DNA of 64,000 bases, from the NCBI GenBank assembly GCA_947175015.1, contig CAMWLE010000003.1, positions 20,888-84,887 of the forward strand, written 5' to 3'. Both the position numbers and the translations under genes were made by a program. Shown piece by piece: positions 36,870-45,534 of the stretch (its first letter is position 1; the number at the start of each line of letters is the position of its first letter). The notes under the pieces are model-generated. The model had not been told where the DNA came from. It saw nothing but the letters and a program-made list of their open reading frames with translations, and ran no database searches. The stretch comes from an uncultured bacterium (GTDB lineage Bacteria; Bacillota; Clostridia; Lachnospirales; Lachnospiraceae).

Positions 36870-38240
36870 ATGGAGAAAAGAAATTTTTCAATGGAAGAGG
36901 TAGTGGCTTATTGTAATCAATATGGATTCATTTTTCAGGGAAGTGAAATATATGGAGGTCTGGCTAATACATGGGATTATGGACCGCTTGGAACAAGATT
37001 AAAAAATCAGTTAAAAGATGAATGGCGAAAGTATTTTATACAGCAAAGAGAAAATAGCTATGAAGTGGATGCAGATATTCTTATGAACCCAAGAGTGTGG
37101 GAAGCAAGCGGTCATTTAGCCGGATTTTCAGATCCGCTATTGGATTGTAAAGAGTGCAAAACAAGGCATCGTGCAGATAACCTGATACAGGACTTTGATG
37201 CGTCTGTAAATGCGGATGCTATGTCAGAAGAGGAGATGATGGGGTTTATTCGAAAAAGACAGATTCCATGTCCGGTATGTGGGAAGTCAAATTATACAGA
37301 TATAAGGCAGTTTAACCTGATGTTTGAAACAAAAAGAGGGGTAACGGATGATAGAGCAAATACAATTTATCTTCGGCCGGAGAATGCACAGGGAGAATAT
37401 GTAAATTACTTAAATGTAATGCGTTCTATGCGTGCAAAGCTTCCATTTAGTATCGGACAAATTGGAAAAGCTTTTAGAAATGAGATTACACCGAAGAACT
37501 TTACCTTCCGCACGATAGAATTTGAGCAAATGGAATTTCAAACTTTCTGTCGGGAAGGGGAGGATATAGAATTATATGAGTATTTTAAGGAATATGGGAA
37601 GTCGTTTTTCGAGTCCCTGGGACTCCCGTCTGATAAATTAAGATTTCACGATCATGAGAAGCTTGCACATTATGCGAAAGCTGCATGTGATATTGAGTAC
37701 TTGTTTCCATTTGGCTGGGGAGAAATAAATGGAACACATAATAGAACTAATTTTGATCTGTTACATCATCAAGAGTATTCAGGAAAAACAATGGAATATT
37801 ATGATGACATTACAAAAGAAAAATTTATTCCGTTTATTATTGAATCCACCTATGGATTGGATCGCCTGGTGTTGGCTTTGCTGTTTGAAGGACTTCATGA
37901 GGAAAAAATCAACGAAACGGACACACGTATTGTATTTCAAATTAAACCTGCATTGGCACCTATAAAAGTTAATATTTTGCCTCTAATTAAAAAAAGACAT
38001 TCGAATAAAGCAAAAGAGATACAGAGGATGTTATCTCAATGCTTTATGGTACAGTATGATGAAGCCGGAAGTATTGGAAAACGATATAGACGTGGAGATG
38101 CAATAGGAGTTCCGTTTGCTGTCACTGTTGATGATGATACACTGGAAACTGCTACCGTGACAGTTCGGGACAGGGATACGATGGAGCAGCAGAGAATTCC
38201 GATAGATGATTTATTGAATTATATATGCAGTCATTTATAA
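36870..38240 (+). CDS. glyS: Glycyl-tRNA synthetase, single-chain type
   Basis: 456 residues from ATG 36870 (AGAAAGGAATAGG upstream). A longer frame begins inside the T-box and is not real. Class II synthetase: GFIFQGSEIYGGLANTWDYG at the N-terminus, a zinc-type CKECKTRH and CPVCGKSNYTD pair, motif 2 region FRNEITPKNFTFRTIEFEQM, motif 3 ESTYGLDRLVLALLFEG, and a C-terminal anticodon-binding domain. This is the homodimeric (eukaryote-like) GlyRS used by many Firmicutes. Its codons look more AT-rich than those of its neighbours, which may mean a different history. Regulated by the T-box upstream. Confidence 0.95.
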   Translation: MEKRNFSMEEVVAYCNQYGFIFQGSEIYGGLANTWDYGPLGTRLKNQLKDEWRKYFIQQRENSYEVDADILMNPRVWEASGHLAGFSDPLLDCKECKTRHRADNLIQDFDASVNADAMSEEEMMGFIRKRQIPCPVCGKSNYTDIRQFNLMFETKRGVTDDRANTIYLRPENAQGEYVNYLNVMRSMRAKLPFSIGQIGKAFRNEITPKNFTFRTIEFEQMEFQTFCREGEDIELYEYFKEYGKSFFESLGLPSDKLRFHDHEKLAHYAKAACDIEYLFPFGWGEINGTHNRTNFDLLHHQEYSGKTMEYYDDITKEKFIPFIIESTYGLDRLVLALLFEGLHEEKINETDTRIVFQIKPALAPIKVNILPLIKKRHSNKAKEIQRMLSQCFMVQYDEAGSIGKRYRRGDAIGVPFAVTVDDDTLETATVTVRDRDTMEQQRIPIDDLLNYICSHL

Positions 38241-38332
38241 TAAAATATGCTTGATAAAGGGCAACACAAGTGTTATTGTGTTAAGATAGATGACAATAGG
38301 AATTTGATATAAAGCAGAAAAGGAAGAAAAGC

Positions 38333-39019
38333 ATGAATCAGGATGAAAAATTGGCATCAGAGCAGCAGCCAATGATGTTATCAACAATGCAAAGCCCGGA
38401 AACACAGACGCAACAGGATACTTCACAACACATGGCATCACATGAGGAATCAAGCATAAGTCATAATGCAGAACACAATCCTGTACATGCGCCGATTCCG
38501 GGGCTGGGCCTCAGAAGTATGAAAACGGCTCTGGCAGCGGTGCTTACGGCGCTGTTCTATGGCTTTTTTCAGAACAACAATCCCACCTTTGCCTGTATTG
38601 GAGCCATTTTCGGCATGGGTGCAGATATGGAAGAATCCCGGCGGAGCGGCGGAAACCGTTTTTTTGGAACAATTATCGGCGGTTTTATCGGTATTGGGCT
38701 TTATTGGCTGGAACATCGGATTTTTCCGGAAGGATGCTATTGGCTGCGGCTGCCGTTGATTTTTGTGGGGATAATTATTATGATTTCATTGTGCGTGCTG
38801 TTTCACTGGCCGGGTGGTGTACAACCTGGAGGTGTGGTATTGTGCATCATTTTGTTTAATACACCACCGCACCATATTGATTATGCAGTGAGTCGTATGA
38901 TTGATACCGGAGTGGGTGTGGTCATTGCGCTGCTGGTGAATTATCTGCTTCCTCGGAGCAGATTGGAACACTGGTTTCATCTGAGTCAGAAGCGAAAGGA
39001 TGGCGAATGTAAGCGATAA
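38333..39019 (+). CDS. ArAE/FUSC-family membrane protein
   Basis: 228 residues. After a ~50-residue polar, Gln/Ser-rich N-terminus come four to six membrane segments with LRSMKTALAAVLTALFYGF, PTFACIGAIFGMGADMEES and RFFGTIIGGFIGIGLYWL, the aromatic-acid-exporter (ArAE_1, DUF939) pattern. The soluble C-terminal domain of longer family members is absent. Possible efflux of organic acids; substrate unknown. The next gene starts a new promoter, so it is not clearly part of the BMC operon. Confidence 0.75.
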   Translation: MNQDEKLASEQQPMMLSTMQSPETQTQQDTSQHMASHEESSISHNAEHNPVHAPIPGLGLRSMKTALAAVLTALFYGFFQNNNPTFACIGAIFGMGADMEESRRSGGNRFFGTIIGGFIGIGLYWLEHRIFPEGCYWLRLPLIFVGIIIMISLCVLFHWPGGVQPGGVVLCIILFNTPPHHIDYAVSRMIDTGVGVVIALLVNYLLPRSRLEHWFHLSQKRKDGECKR

Positions 39020-39199
39020 AGAAGCAGATACAGATCCCTGGCGCCTGCCGAAAAAGCGATAAGCAGTTTGGTTTCGTGGGCAGCAAAACAGACTGCTAAG
39101 ATAGAAACTACAGATAGAAATCACAGATAGAAACCACATAAAACCAACAAAAATCAAAACAATCCCACAAAAAAAGAAATTAAAAAAGCGTCAGATTTG

Positions 39200-39228
39200 T
39201 TGACATTTCTCTCTGATAGGCATATACT
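39200..39228 (+). promoter_or_regulatory. Sigma-A promoter of the glycyl radical enzyme operon
   Basis: TTGACA (39200-39205), exactly 17 nt, TATACT (39223-39228); about 38 nt of leader to ATG 39273. Near-consensus, so expression is probably limited by a repressor (the DeoR protein at 55 kb is a candidate) or by carbon control. Confidence 0.8.
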
Positions 39229-39272
39229 TAGAGATAAGGAATTTTGTGCAAATTGATCAGAAAGGAGCAGCA

Positions 39273-41798
39273 ATGGAAAAATATTATACTCAGGAAATTT
39301 CCAAATCTGACAGGATTCCCAGGCTGGTAGCGCATTTATATGCCAAAATGCCGGAGATAGAGTCCGCCAGGGCAAAATTAATTACAGAAAGTTACAGGGC
39401 AACTGAGGACAAGCCCGTCATTATGCGGCGTGCGCTTGCTTTTGAACATATTCTTGACAATATCCCCATTATTATCAGAGAGGAAGAACTGGTTGTGGGC
39501 AGCACCACCATTGCTCCCAGAGGATGCCAGACTTATCCGGAGTTCTCGTTCAAATGGCTGGAAGCGGAATTTGAAACGGTGGCAACTCGTAAGGCAGATC
39601 CTTTTTACATAGCGGAGCAGACCAAAAAAGAGTTGCGGGAGGCAGATGCTTACTGGGAAGGCAAGACCACCAGCGAACTGGCCACAGCATTGATGACAGA
39701 GGAAACGAAAAAAGCCATTGAACACAATATCTTTACACCGGGTAATTATTTTTACAATGGTGTGGGACATGTGACGGTACAATATGATAAGGTGTTGGCT
39801 GTCGGGTACAGAGGCATTATTGCACAGATGCAGGAAGAATTGGCAAAATGTAATCCCGGCGATGCTGATTATTGCACGAAAAGTCAATTCCTAAAAGCTG
39901 CCATCATCAGTTGTGAGGCAGTGATTCGTTATGCCAACAGATATGCTGATTTGGCGGAGAAGGAAGCTGCGGCCTGTTCCGATGGAATCAGAAAGCAGGA
40001 GCTTCTGCAAATAGCATCCAATTGCCGCAGGGTGCCTGAGCATGGGGCAGAATCTTTTTATGAGGCATGTCAGAGCTTCTGGTTTGTACAGCAGCTTTTG
40101 CAGCTGGAATCCAGCGGGCATTCCATTTCTCCCGGACGTTTTGATCAATATATGTATCCTTATTATAAGAAGGATCTGGATGCAGGGAAATGTACCCGTG
40201 AATTTGCGCAGGAGCTGATTGATTGTATCTGGGTCAAATTAAATGACTTGAACAAGTGCCGCGACGCTGCAAGTGCAGAAGGCTTTGCAGGATATAGTCT
40301 GTTCCAGAATCTGATTGTGGGCGGACAGGACAAGTATGGATGTGATGTGACCAATGATTTATCATTTATGTGTATCACAGCTTCCAAGCATGTATTTCTG
40401 CCCCAGCCGTCACTTTCCATACGTGTGTGGAACAAATCGCCCCATGATTTGTTGCTGAAGGCAGCGGATCTGACCAGGACAGGTATCGGACTTCCGGCCT
40501 ATTATAATGACGAGGTAATCATACCTTCCCTGATGAGCCGGGGCCTGACATTGGAGGATGCCAGAGAGTATAATATCATCGGCTGTGTGGAGCCGCAGAA
40601 GGCGGGCAAGACAGAAGGATGGCATGATGCGGCGTTCTATAATATGTGCCGTCCTTTGGAACTGGTATTCTCCAACGGATGGGACAAGGGTGAGAAAATC
40701 AGCATAGAGACCGGCCGGGTGGAGGATATGACCACCTTTGAGGAATTCTATGATGCGTATAAGAAGCAGATGGATTACAATATTTCCCTGTTGGTAAATG
40801 CGGACAATGCCATTGACGTGGCTCATGCCACCCGCTGTCCGCTGCCGTACCTTTCCTGTATGGTGGATGACTGTATCAAGAGAGGGAAAACGGTTCAGGA
40901 GGGCGGTGCCGTTTATAATTTCACAGGGCCGCAGGGCTTCGGCATTGCCAATATGGCAGATTCTCTTTATGCCGTCAAGAAGCTGGTATTTGATGAGAAG
41001 AAAGTAACGCTTGCGGACTATAAGCGTGCGCTGGCTATGAATTATGGACAGGGCTTTGATGCGGTAAGCGCCGGAGAAATTGTTGCGGAGATTCTGCGTG
41101 AGATGGAAAGCAATGGAATATCCGCAGATGAAAATCAGATTGCAGGTATGATCACAGCGGTAATGAATATGGAACTGCCTGCAGAAGATAAGAAAAAGTA
41201 TGAAGATTTGCTGGCTATGATCAATGAAGTTCCCAAATTTGGGAATGATATTGAAGAAGTGGACATGTTTGCCAGAGATGTGGCATATACCTATACCAGG
41301 CCGCTGTTAAACTATTACAATCCCAGGGGGGGACAGTTCCAGGCAGGATTGTATCCGGTATCTGCAAATGTGCCTTTGGGCGCTCAGACCGGAGCCACGC
41401 CGGATGGCAGGCTGGCACATACTCCCGTAGCGGATGGTGTGTCACCTTCGGCAGGCAAGGATGTGTATGGCCCTACGGCGGCAGCGAATTCCGTTTCCAA
41501 GCTGGATCACGGAATCGCTTCCAATGGCACCCTGTTTAACCAGAAATTCCACCCTACGGCTCTGAGCGGAGAGAAGGGATTGGAGAATTTTGTGGCGTTG
41601 ATCAGATCGTATTTTGACCAGAAGGGAAGCCATATGCAGTTTAATGTGGTGGATCGGGAGACATTGCTGGATGCACAGGCACATCCTGAGAAATATGCCC
41701 ATCTGGTAGTGCGGGTGGCCGGTTACAGCGCATTGTTCACCACACTTTCCAAGTCATTGCAGGATGACATTATCCGCAGGACGGAGCAGGGATTCTAG
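39273..41798 (+). CDS. Glycyl radical 1,2-propanediol dehydratase (BMC signature enzyme)
   Basis: 841 residues from ATG 39273 (AAAGGAGCAGC upstream). Pyruvate formate-lyase superfamily: active-site Cys438 in IIGCVEPQKAG with the general-base Glu440, and radical Gly817 in VRVAGYSALF, 24 residues from the C-terminus. The GCVEP form and lack of a second adjacent Cys point to glycerol/diol dehydratases, not PFL. Placed with fuculose aldolase, PduP and PduL it most likely converts 1,2-propanediol to propanal without B12. No N-terminal encapsulation helix is apparent: the chain starts directly with SDRIPRLVAHLY. Choline lyase is less likely because no cut-type genes or choline transporter are present. 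Confidence 0.88.
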   Translation: MEKYYTQEISKSDRIPRLVAHLYAKMPEIESARAKLITESYRATEDKPVIMRRALAFEHILDNIPIIIREEELVVGSTTIAPRGCQTYPEFSFKWLEAEFETVATRKADPFYIAEQTKKELREADAYWEGKTTSELATALMTEETKKAIEHNIFTPGNYFYNGVGHVTVQYDKVLAVGYRGIIAQMQEELAKCNPGDADYCTKSQFLKAAIISCEAVIRYANRYADLAEKEAAACSDGIRKQELLQIASNCRRVPEHGAESFYEACQSFWFVQQLLQLESSGHSISPGRFDQYMYPYYKKDLDAGKCTREFAQELIDCIWVKLNDLNKCRDAASAEGFAGYSLFQNLIVGGQDKYGCDVTNDLSFMCITASKHVFLPQPSLSIRVWNKSPHDLLLKAADLTRTGIGLPAYYNDEVIIPSLMSRGLTLEDAREYNIIGCVEPQKAGKTEGWHDAAFYNMCRPLELVFSNGWDKGEKISIETGRVEDMTTFEEFYDAYKKQMDYNISLLVNADNAIDVAHATRCPLPYLSCMVDDCIKRGKTVQEGGAVYNFTGPQGFGIANMADSLYAVKKLVFDEKKVTLADYKRALAMNYGQGFDAVSAGEIVAEILREMESNGISADENQIAGMITAVMNMELPAEDKKKYEDLLAMINEVPKFGNDIEEVDMFARDVAYTYTRPLLNYYNPRGGQFQAGLYPVSANVPLGAQTGATPDGRLAHTPVADGVSPSAGKDVYGPTAAANSVSKLDHGIASNGTLFNQKFHPTALSGEKGLENFVALIRSYFDQKGSHMQFNVVDRETLLDAQAHPEKYAHLVVRVAGYSALFTTLSKSLQDDIIRRTEQGF

Positions 41799-41949
41799 TG
41801 AGCAGAGATTTTCCAAGTCATTGCGTTTTGGGGTGCCGTATAGCGGCGAAATGTGAGTTGATGTGAAGAATATAATGTTCGCAACCCTGATTTGAGCTGC
41901 TTACCAGTGGCGGGAAAATGAAGGCCAGGGTGAAAAATGAGGGATAGAA

Positions 41950-42741
41950 ATGGATTATTTACAGACAAAAGGTCGGATATTTGATATACAGCGCTATTCT
42001 ATCCATGACGGAACGGGAATCCGCACAATCTGTTTTCTGAAAGGATGCGTGCTGCGGTGTAAGTGGTGCTGCAACCCGGAATCTCAGGAATATGGGATAC
42101 AGGAAATGATGGTGCAAGGAAAGGTAAAAATCATTGGGCAGGATGTGACAGTGGCGGATGTCATGGAGACCGTGGAGAAAGACAGGCCGTATTACTTACG
42201 TTCCGGCGGAGGGTTGACACTTTCCGGTGGAGAGAGTCTCTGCCAGCCGGAGTTTGCCAGGGATTTGCTTCATGCGGCGAAAGCGGTGGGAATTAATACA
42301 GCCATGGAAAGCATGGCTTGCGCTAAGTGGAATGTGATTGAAGAAATATTGCCGTATCTTGACCATTATCTTATGGATATTAAACATATGGACAGTGATA
42401 AACATAAGAGATTTACAGGGAAGGGGAATGAGCTGATGCTGGAAAACGCGGGGAAAATTGCGGCTTCCGGGCAGACGCGTCTCAGTATTCGTGTACCTGT
42501 GATTCCCACTTTTAATGATACCGCAGCAGAAATCAGGGAAATTGCGCAGTTTGCGGAAAGGCTTCCCGGTGTGGAAGAGATTTATCTGCTTCCTTATCAC
42601 AGACTGGGGCAGGATAAGTATGAGGGATTGGGCAGAACTTACGAATTGCCGGATATCCTGCCGCCTGCTCCGGAACATATGCAGATGTTGAAGAAGACGG
42701 TGGAGACAAGCACAGGTTTAAGATGTCAGATCGGAGGATAA
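41950..42741 (+). CDS. Glycyl radical enzyme activase (radical SAM)
   Basis: 263 residues. Radical-SAM cluster motif CVLRCKWC (CxxxCxxC) after GTGIRTICFLKG, then SAM-binding GGLTLSGGESLCQPEFA and DHYLMDIKHMD. It abstracts hydrogen from Gly817 of the dehydratase to make the glycyl radical. Diol-dehydratase activases usually carry an extra ferredoxin-like insert with two 4Fe-4S clusters after the CxxxCxxC loop; here that region is a short NPESQEYGIQEMMVQGK with no further Cys cluster, as in PFL activase. It lies 151 bp after the dehydratase gene, with AGGGA before ATG 41950. Confidence 0.9.
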   Translation: MDYLQTKGRIFDIQRYSIHDGTGIRTICFLKGCVLRCKWCCNPESQEYGIQEMMVQGKVKIIGQDVTVADVMETVEKDRPYYLRSGGGLTLSGGESLCQPEFARDLLHAAKAVGINTAMESMACAKWNVIEEILPYLDHYLMDIKHMDSDKHKRFTGKGNELMLENAGKIAASGQTRLSIRVPVIPTFNDTAAEIREIAQFAERLPGVEEIYLLPYHRLGQDKYEGLGRTYELPDILPPAPEHMQMLKKTVETSTGLRCQIGG

Positions 42742-42784
42742 GTAATTGTTTTGATCGACACGTACTTGGTAGGGAGGAGTTTTT

Positions 42785-43552
42785 ATGTTGTTTGGTAAGA
42801 ATGCACACACAGAAAAGGCGGCTTCAGGTCATCTGCACAGGATTTCCATTTTTGACACAGATTACCCAATAGATAAGTCAAACTGGTTTCAGGTATATTC
42901 TGCCTGCCTGGGTAAGGTAATGGTAATTCAGAATGCCTGTGCGGAGCAGGTGGTAAAAAACAGGAATTGGTATGTTGATTTTGGTGCGGGTACATTGTCT
43001 TTTGGAAACGACAGTTATCCGGTACAATTCCTTGGCAGCGAATCTTCTTACAGCAATACATGGATGTGGGGTTGGAATAATATCAACGGATTTGACGAGA
43101 AACTTATCAGGCTGGCAGAGGAAACGAAGAAGACAGGAGAGGCATGGAATCTGGAGCCATTGACGGTGGATACCTTCGACCTTGATGATACCTTTAACGG
43201 GCATAACCTTTCTATTGTGGCATGTGGGATTTCAAAAGAGAATTATTGTTATTACAGGGGCCCCCATGACAATGGCGCAGTGTTTATGGCATTTTCCGGT
43301 GTGACGGAGTCCGTTTTCAGTCCGGTGAACGCAGATGATTTTATTTCCACTGTTTTGGATTGTATACAGAAAGTATCCGTAGAGCACAGGATTTTTACAG
43401 AGAGTTTTCTGATGTGGAACGGCACAAAATACGATTGGGAGGGAAATGATTTAATTGCACATTTCCCTCAGGATGTGGTAATTACTTTTGAACAGGCGGA
43501 GGATTTATGGCGGATTGCTTCGATGAAAACAGTGAAGCAGGCAGAGGGATGA
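42785..43552 (+). CDS. DUF6882-like protein
   Basis: 255 residues, no signal peptide or membrane segment; GGGAGG before ATG 42785. Landmarks are NTWMWGWNNING, the acidic stretch EPLTVDTFDLDD and ACGISKENYCYYRGPHDNGAVF, which fit the DUF6882 family of uncharacterised soluble proteins. It sits directly between the activase and a shell protein gene (43 bp and 2 bp gaps), so it is probably co-expressed with the BMC. Function unknown; I see no catalytic motif and no clear encapsulation helix. Confidence 0.6.
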   Translation: MLFGKNAHTEKAASGHLHRISIFDTDYPIDKSNWFQVYSACLGKVMVIQNACAEQVVKNRNWYVDFGAGTLSFGNDSYPVQFLGSESSYSNTWMWGWNNINGFDEKLIRLAEETKKTGEAWNLEPLTVDTFDLDDTFNGHNLSIVACGISKENYCYYRGPHDNGAVFMAFSGVTESVFSPVNADDFISTVLDCIQKVSVEHRIFTESFLMWNGTKYDWEGNDLIAHFPQDVVITFEQAEDLWRIASMKTVKQAEG

Positions 43553-43554
43553 CA

Positions 43555-43923
43555 ATGGATTGGCTTGATGACAGGACGAAACAGAGAATTGTGCAGGAGT
43601 TGGTACCAGGCAAACAGATCACGCTGGCGCATATCATTGCCAGTCCGGATTCAATTTTATATGAAAAGCTGGGGCTGAATCCCAGTATAGATTATGCCCG
43701 GGCGGCCATCGGCATCATGACGGTTTCGCCAGCGGAGACTGCTATTATCATGGCGGACGTGGGTATGAAGGCTGCTGCGATTGACCTGGGATTTGTGGAC
43801 AGGTTCAGCGGCTCACTGATCATTTCCGGTACTGTGTCAGAAGTAGAAGCTTCCGAACAGGCAATTTTGGACTATGTGAAAAATGAACTGAAATATGCGG
43901 TCTGCGGAATTACCCGCACTTGA
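43555..43923 (+). CDS. EutS/PduU-like BMC shell protein
   Basis: 122 residues from ATG 43555, spaced 6 nt from AGAGGG; ATG 43549 (ATGA overlap with the previous stop) and ATG 43507 (GGAGG 4 nt upstream) are alternatives. Circularly permuted BMC domain: RIVQELVPGKQITLAHIIASP forms the N-terminal strand and beta-barrel region, then AAIGIMTVSPAETAIIMADVG and IDLGFVDRFSGSLIISG. PduU and EutS form bent or barrel-capped hexamers in propanediol and ethanolamine compartments. It supports the BMC assignment of this first operon. Confidence 0.9.
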   Translation: MDWLDDRTKQRIVQELVPGKQITLAHIIASPDSILYEKLGLNPSIDYARAAIGIMTVSPAETAIIMADVGMKAAAIDLGFVDRFSGSLIISGTVSEVEASEQAILDYVKNELKYAVCGITRT

Positions 43924-43966
43924 TGTTATGTGTGATTTCATTGATTGACAGCAGGAGGAGAAGCTT

Positions 43967-44326
43967 ATGAAAATAGGTGAGGTCGGATTATTGACAAATG
44001 ATGTGGTCAGGCTTGCGGATTTTTATAAACGATTATTGGGTATAGAGAATGTCAGTGAGGATGAAGTGCATCAGACATTGATAAAGGAAGAAACAATGCT
44101 GACTGTATATAACGACGGTTCGAACAAGAATAACCTGAATCAGAACATTTGCCTGGTGTTTACGGTTGATAATGTGGACGAAGAATATCAAAAGGTTTTG
44201 GATATGGGGGCGGAAATCATTCAGGAGCCAAGGGTCCAGCCATGGGGAACAATTAATATGAGCTTTTATGATCCTGATAGAAATATTGTCTATCTCAGAA
44301 GCTTTGTGAAAGAGAATTTGGATTGA
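43967..44326 (+). CDS. VOC-superfamily (glyoxalase-like) protein
   Basis: 119 residues; GGAGGAGAAGC before ATG 43967. One betaalphabetabetabeta pair typical of vicinal-oxygen-chelate proteins: EVGLLTNDVVRLADFYKRLLGI at the start and WGTINMSFYDPDRNIVYLRSF at the end, with a possible metal ligand (Glu or Asp) in each half. It could detoxify reactive aldehydes such as methylglyoxal or lactaldehyde by-products, which would make sense near a BMC, but the substrate cannot be read. Sits within the presumed operon between a shell gene and a Nudix gene. Confidence 0.8.
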   Translation: MKIGEVGLLTNDVVRLADFYKRLLGIENVSEDEVHQTLIKEETMLTVYNDGSNKNNLNQNICLVFTVDNVDEEYQKVLDMGAEIIQEPRVQPWGTINMSFYDPDRNIVYLRSFVKENLD

Positions 44327-44364
44327 AGTTGATTCGGGATTGCTCAGGAAGAGGGGAGAAGACG

Positions 44365-44826
44365 ATGGAATCTATGTTCAAAAAGGATTACCCGGTGGGA
44401 AGACTGGATGATATTACCTTCGTGGCCATCTTTGCAAATTATCAGGGTAAGTGGGTATATTGTTGGCATAAGCGCAGGGGCAGTTATGAACATCCGGGCG
44501 GACATGTCGAAGCGGGAGAAACGCCGATGCAGGCTGCAAAACGTGAGCTGTTTGAAGAATCCGGAATTACAGATTGCAAAATAACTCCTCTGTGGGATTA
44601 TCAGCAAATATGGGGGAATGGTGCGGGACAGAATAATGGCAGAGTGTTTTATGCGGAAGTATATTCGCTGGGGCAAATGCCGGAAAGCGAGATGAGTTCC
44701 ATTGCATTATTTGATTCTGTTCCGGATAATTACACTTATGATTCCGAGGAAGAAGCACAGGATTTGAAATTGGTGCGGAAAATGATGCAGGCATTTCAAG
44801 AGGATACAGCAGATCGGGCAATATAA
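44365..44826 (+). CDS. Nudix hydrolase
   Basis: 153 residues from ATG 44365 (GAAGAGGGGAGAAG upstream); the frame is open to 44323, overlapping the VOC stop, with no RBS there. The Nudix box is complete: GGHVEAGETPMQAAKRELFEE, split here as GHVEAGETPMQ and AAKRELFEESG (G-x5-E-x7-REUxEExGU). Members hydrolyse nucleoside diphosphate linked compounds; in a CoA- and NAD-recycling organelle a role in clearing damaged dinucleotides is conceivable but unproven. It ends 1 bp before the PduV-like gene, so translation is probably coupled. Confidence 0.85.
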   Translation: MESMFKKDYPVGRLDDITFVAIFANYQGKWVYCWHKRRGSYEHPGGHVEAGETPMQAAKRELFEESGITDCKITPLWDYQQIWGNGAGQNNGRVFYAEVYSLGQMPESEMSSIALFDSVPDNYTYDSEEEAQDLKLVRKMMQAFQEDTADRAI

Positions 44827-44827
44827 G

Positions 44828-45307
44828 ATGAGAAAGCTGATATTAATGGGCCGCAGCGAGAGCGGCAAGACTACCTTGAAACAGGCACTTTCAGGGGAAA
44901 AAATAAATTATTACAAAACGCAGTATATTCACTATCAGGATGTATTGATTGATACTCCCAGTGAATATGCCCAGACACATCACTTAGGATATGCGTTGGC
45001 CTTGTATTCCTATGAGGCGGATGTGGTGGGATTGTTGGTGGCAGCGACAGAAAGTTATACTTTATTCCCGCCCAATATTACTTGTATGGTGAATCGGGAT
45101 GTGATTGGGATTGTCACCAAGATAAATGAGCCCAAGGCAAACAGAGCTCTGGCGGAATTGTGGCTTCGCAATGCGGGGTGTAAAGATATCTTTTTTGTGG
45201 ATTCGGTGACGGGGGAAGGTGTGGATGCTATTTTGGAGTATTTGCATCAGCCGAAGAAGAAACGTCAGCTTCGACCTATGGAAGAAGCGAAGGCCAGGGA
45301 AGAATAG
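44828..45307 (+). CDS. PduV/EutP-like small GTPase
   Basis: 159 residues. P-loop MGRSESGKTTLKQAL, switch-like IDTPSEY and guanine-specificity motif TKINEP in the place of NKxD, the typical EutP/PduV arrangement. PduV associates with the shell of propanediol compartments in Salmonella and has been linked to their movement; EutP may act as acetate kinase in some species. The chain ends in a basic Lys/Arg stretch (KKKRQLRP), then stops just before an 18-bp repeat array that is open in the same frame after the stop for 32 codons. Confidence 0.85.
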   Translation: MRKLILMGRSESGKTTLKQALSGEKINYYKTQYIHYQDVLIDTPSEYAQTHHLGYALALYSYEADVVGLLVAATESYTLFPPNITCMVNRDVIGIVTKINEPKANRALAELWLRNAGCKDIFFVDSVTGEGVDAILEYLHQPKKKRQLRPMEEAKAREE

Positions 45308-45310
45308 ATT

Positions 45311-45470
45311 TTCCAAGGAAAAAGAGCATTTCAAGGAAAAAGGGAATTCCAAGGGGAAAGAGCATTCCAAGGAAAAGGGGAATTCCATGAAAAAAGAGAA
45401 TTCTAAGGAAGAGGGACATTCCATGGAAAAAGAGAATTTCAAGGAAGAGGGATATTCCATGGATAATTTG
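45311..45470 (+). repeat. 18-bp tandem repeat array after pduV
   Basis: Eight full and one partial unit of TTCCAAGGAAAAAGAGCA-like sequence (45311-45470), starting 3 nt after the PduV stop. Every unit is 18 bp, so all frames give hexapeptide repeats: after the TAG the pduV frame reads FQGKRA-type units to 45404, and the +1 frame reads SKEKEH-type units to ~45500 and is also open through the end of pduV. The rest of the 486-bp gap holds the promoter and leader described separately. Confidence 0.9.
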
Positions 45471-45534
45471 AAAAGGGTTGAACGAGGAAAACCACAAAAA
45501 TAAAACAAAAACGACACAAATCAACATGATTTTG

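Noticed and set aside
39273-41798. Choline trimethylamine-lyase (CutC) identity for the glycyl radical enzyme
   Set aside because: No choline transporter or other cut-type genes; fuculose aldolase, PduL/PduP and rhamnose genes favour propanediol.
45311-45470. CRISPR-like array
   Set aside because: Units are contiguous 18-mers with no spacers, and no cas genes are present.
45219-45503. 94-codon ORF covering the 18-bp repeats as an independent gene
   Set aside because: Starts inside pduV without an RBS. I treat it as repeat DNA with possible frameshift extension, not as a gene.
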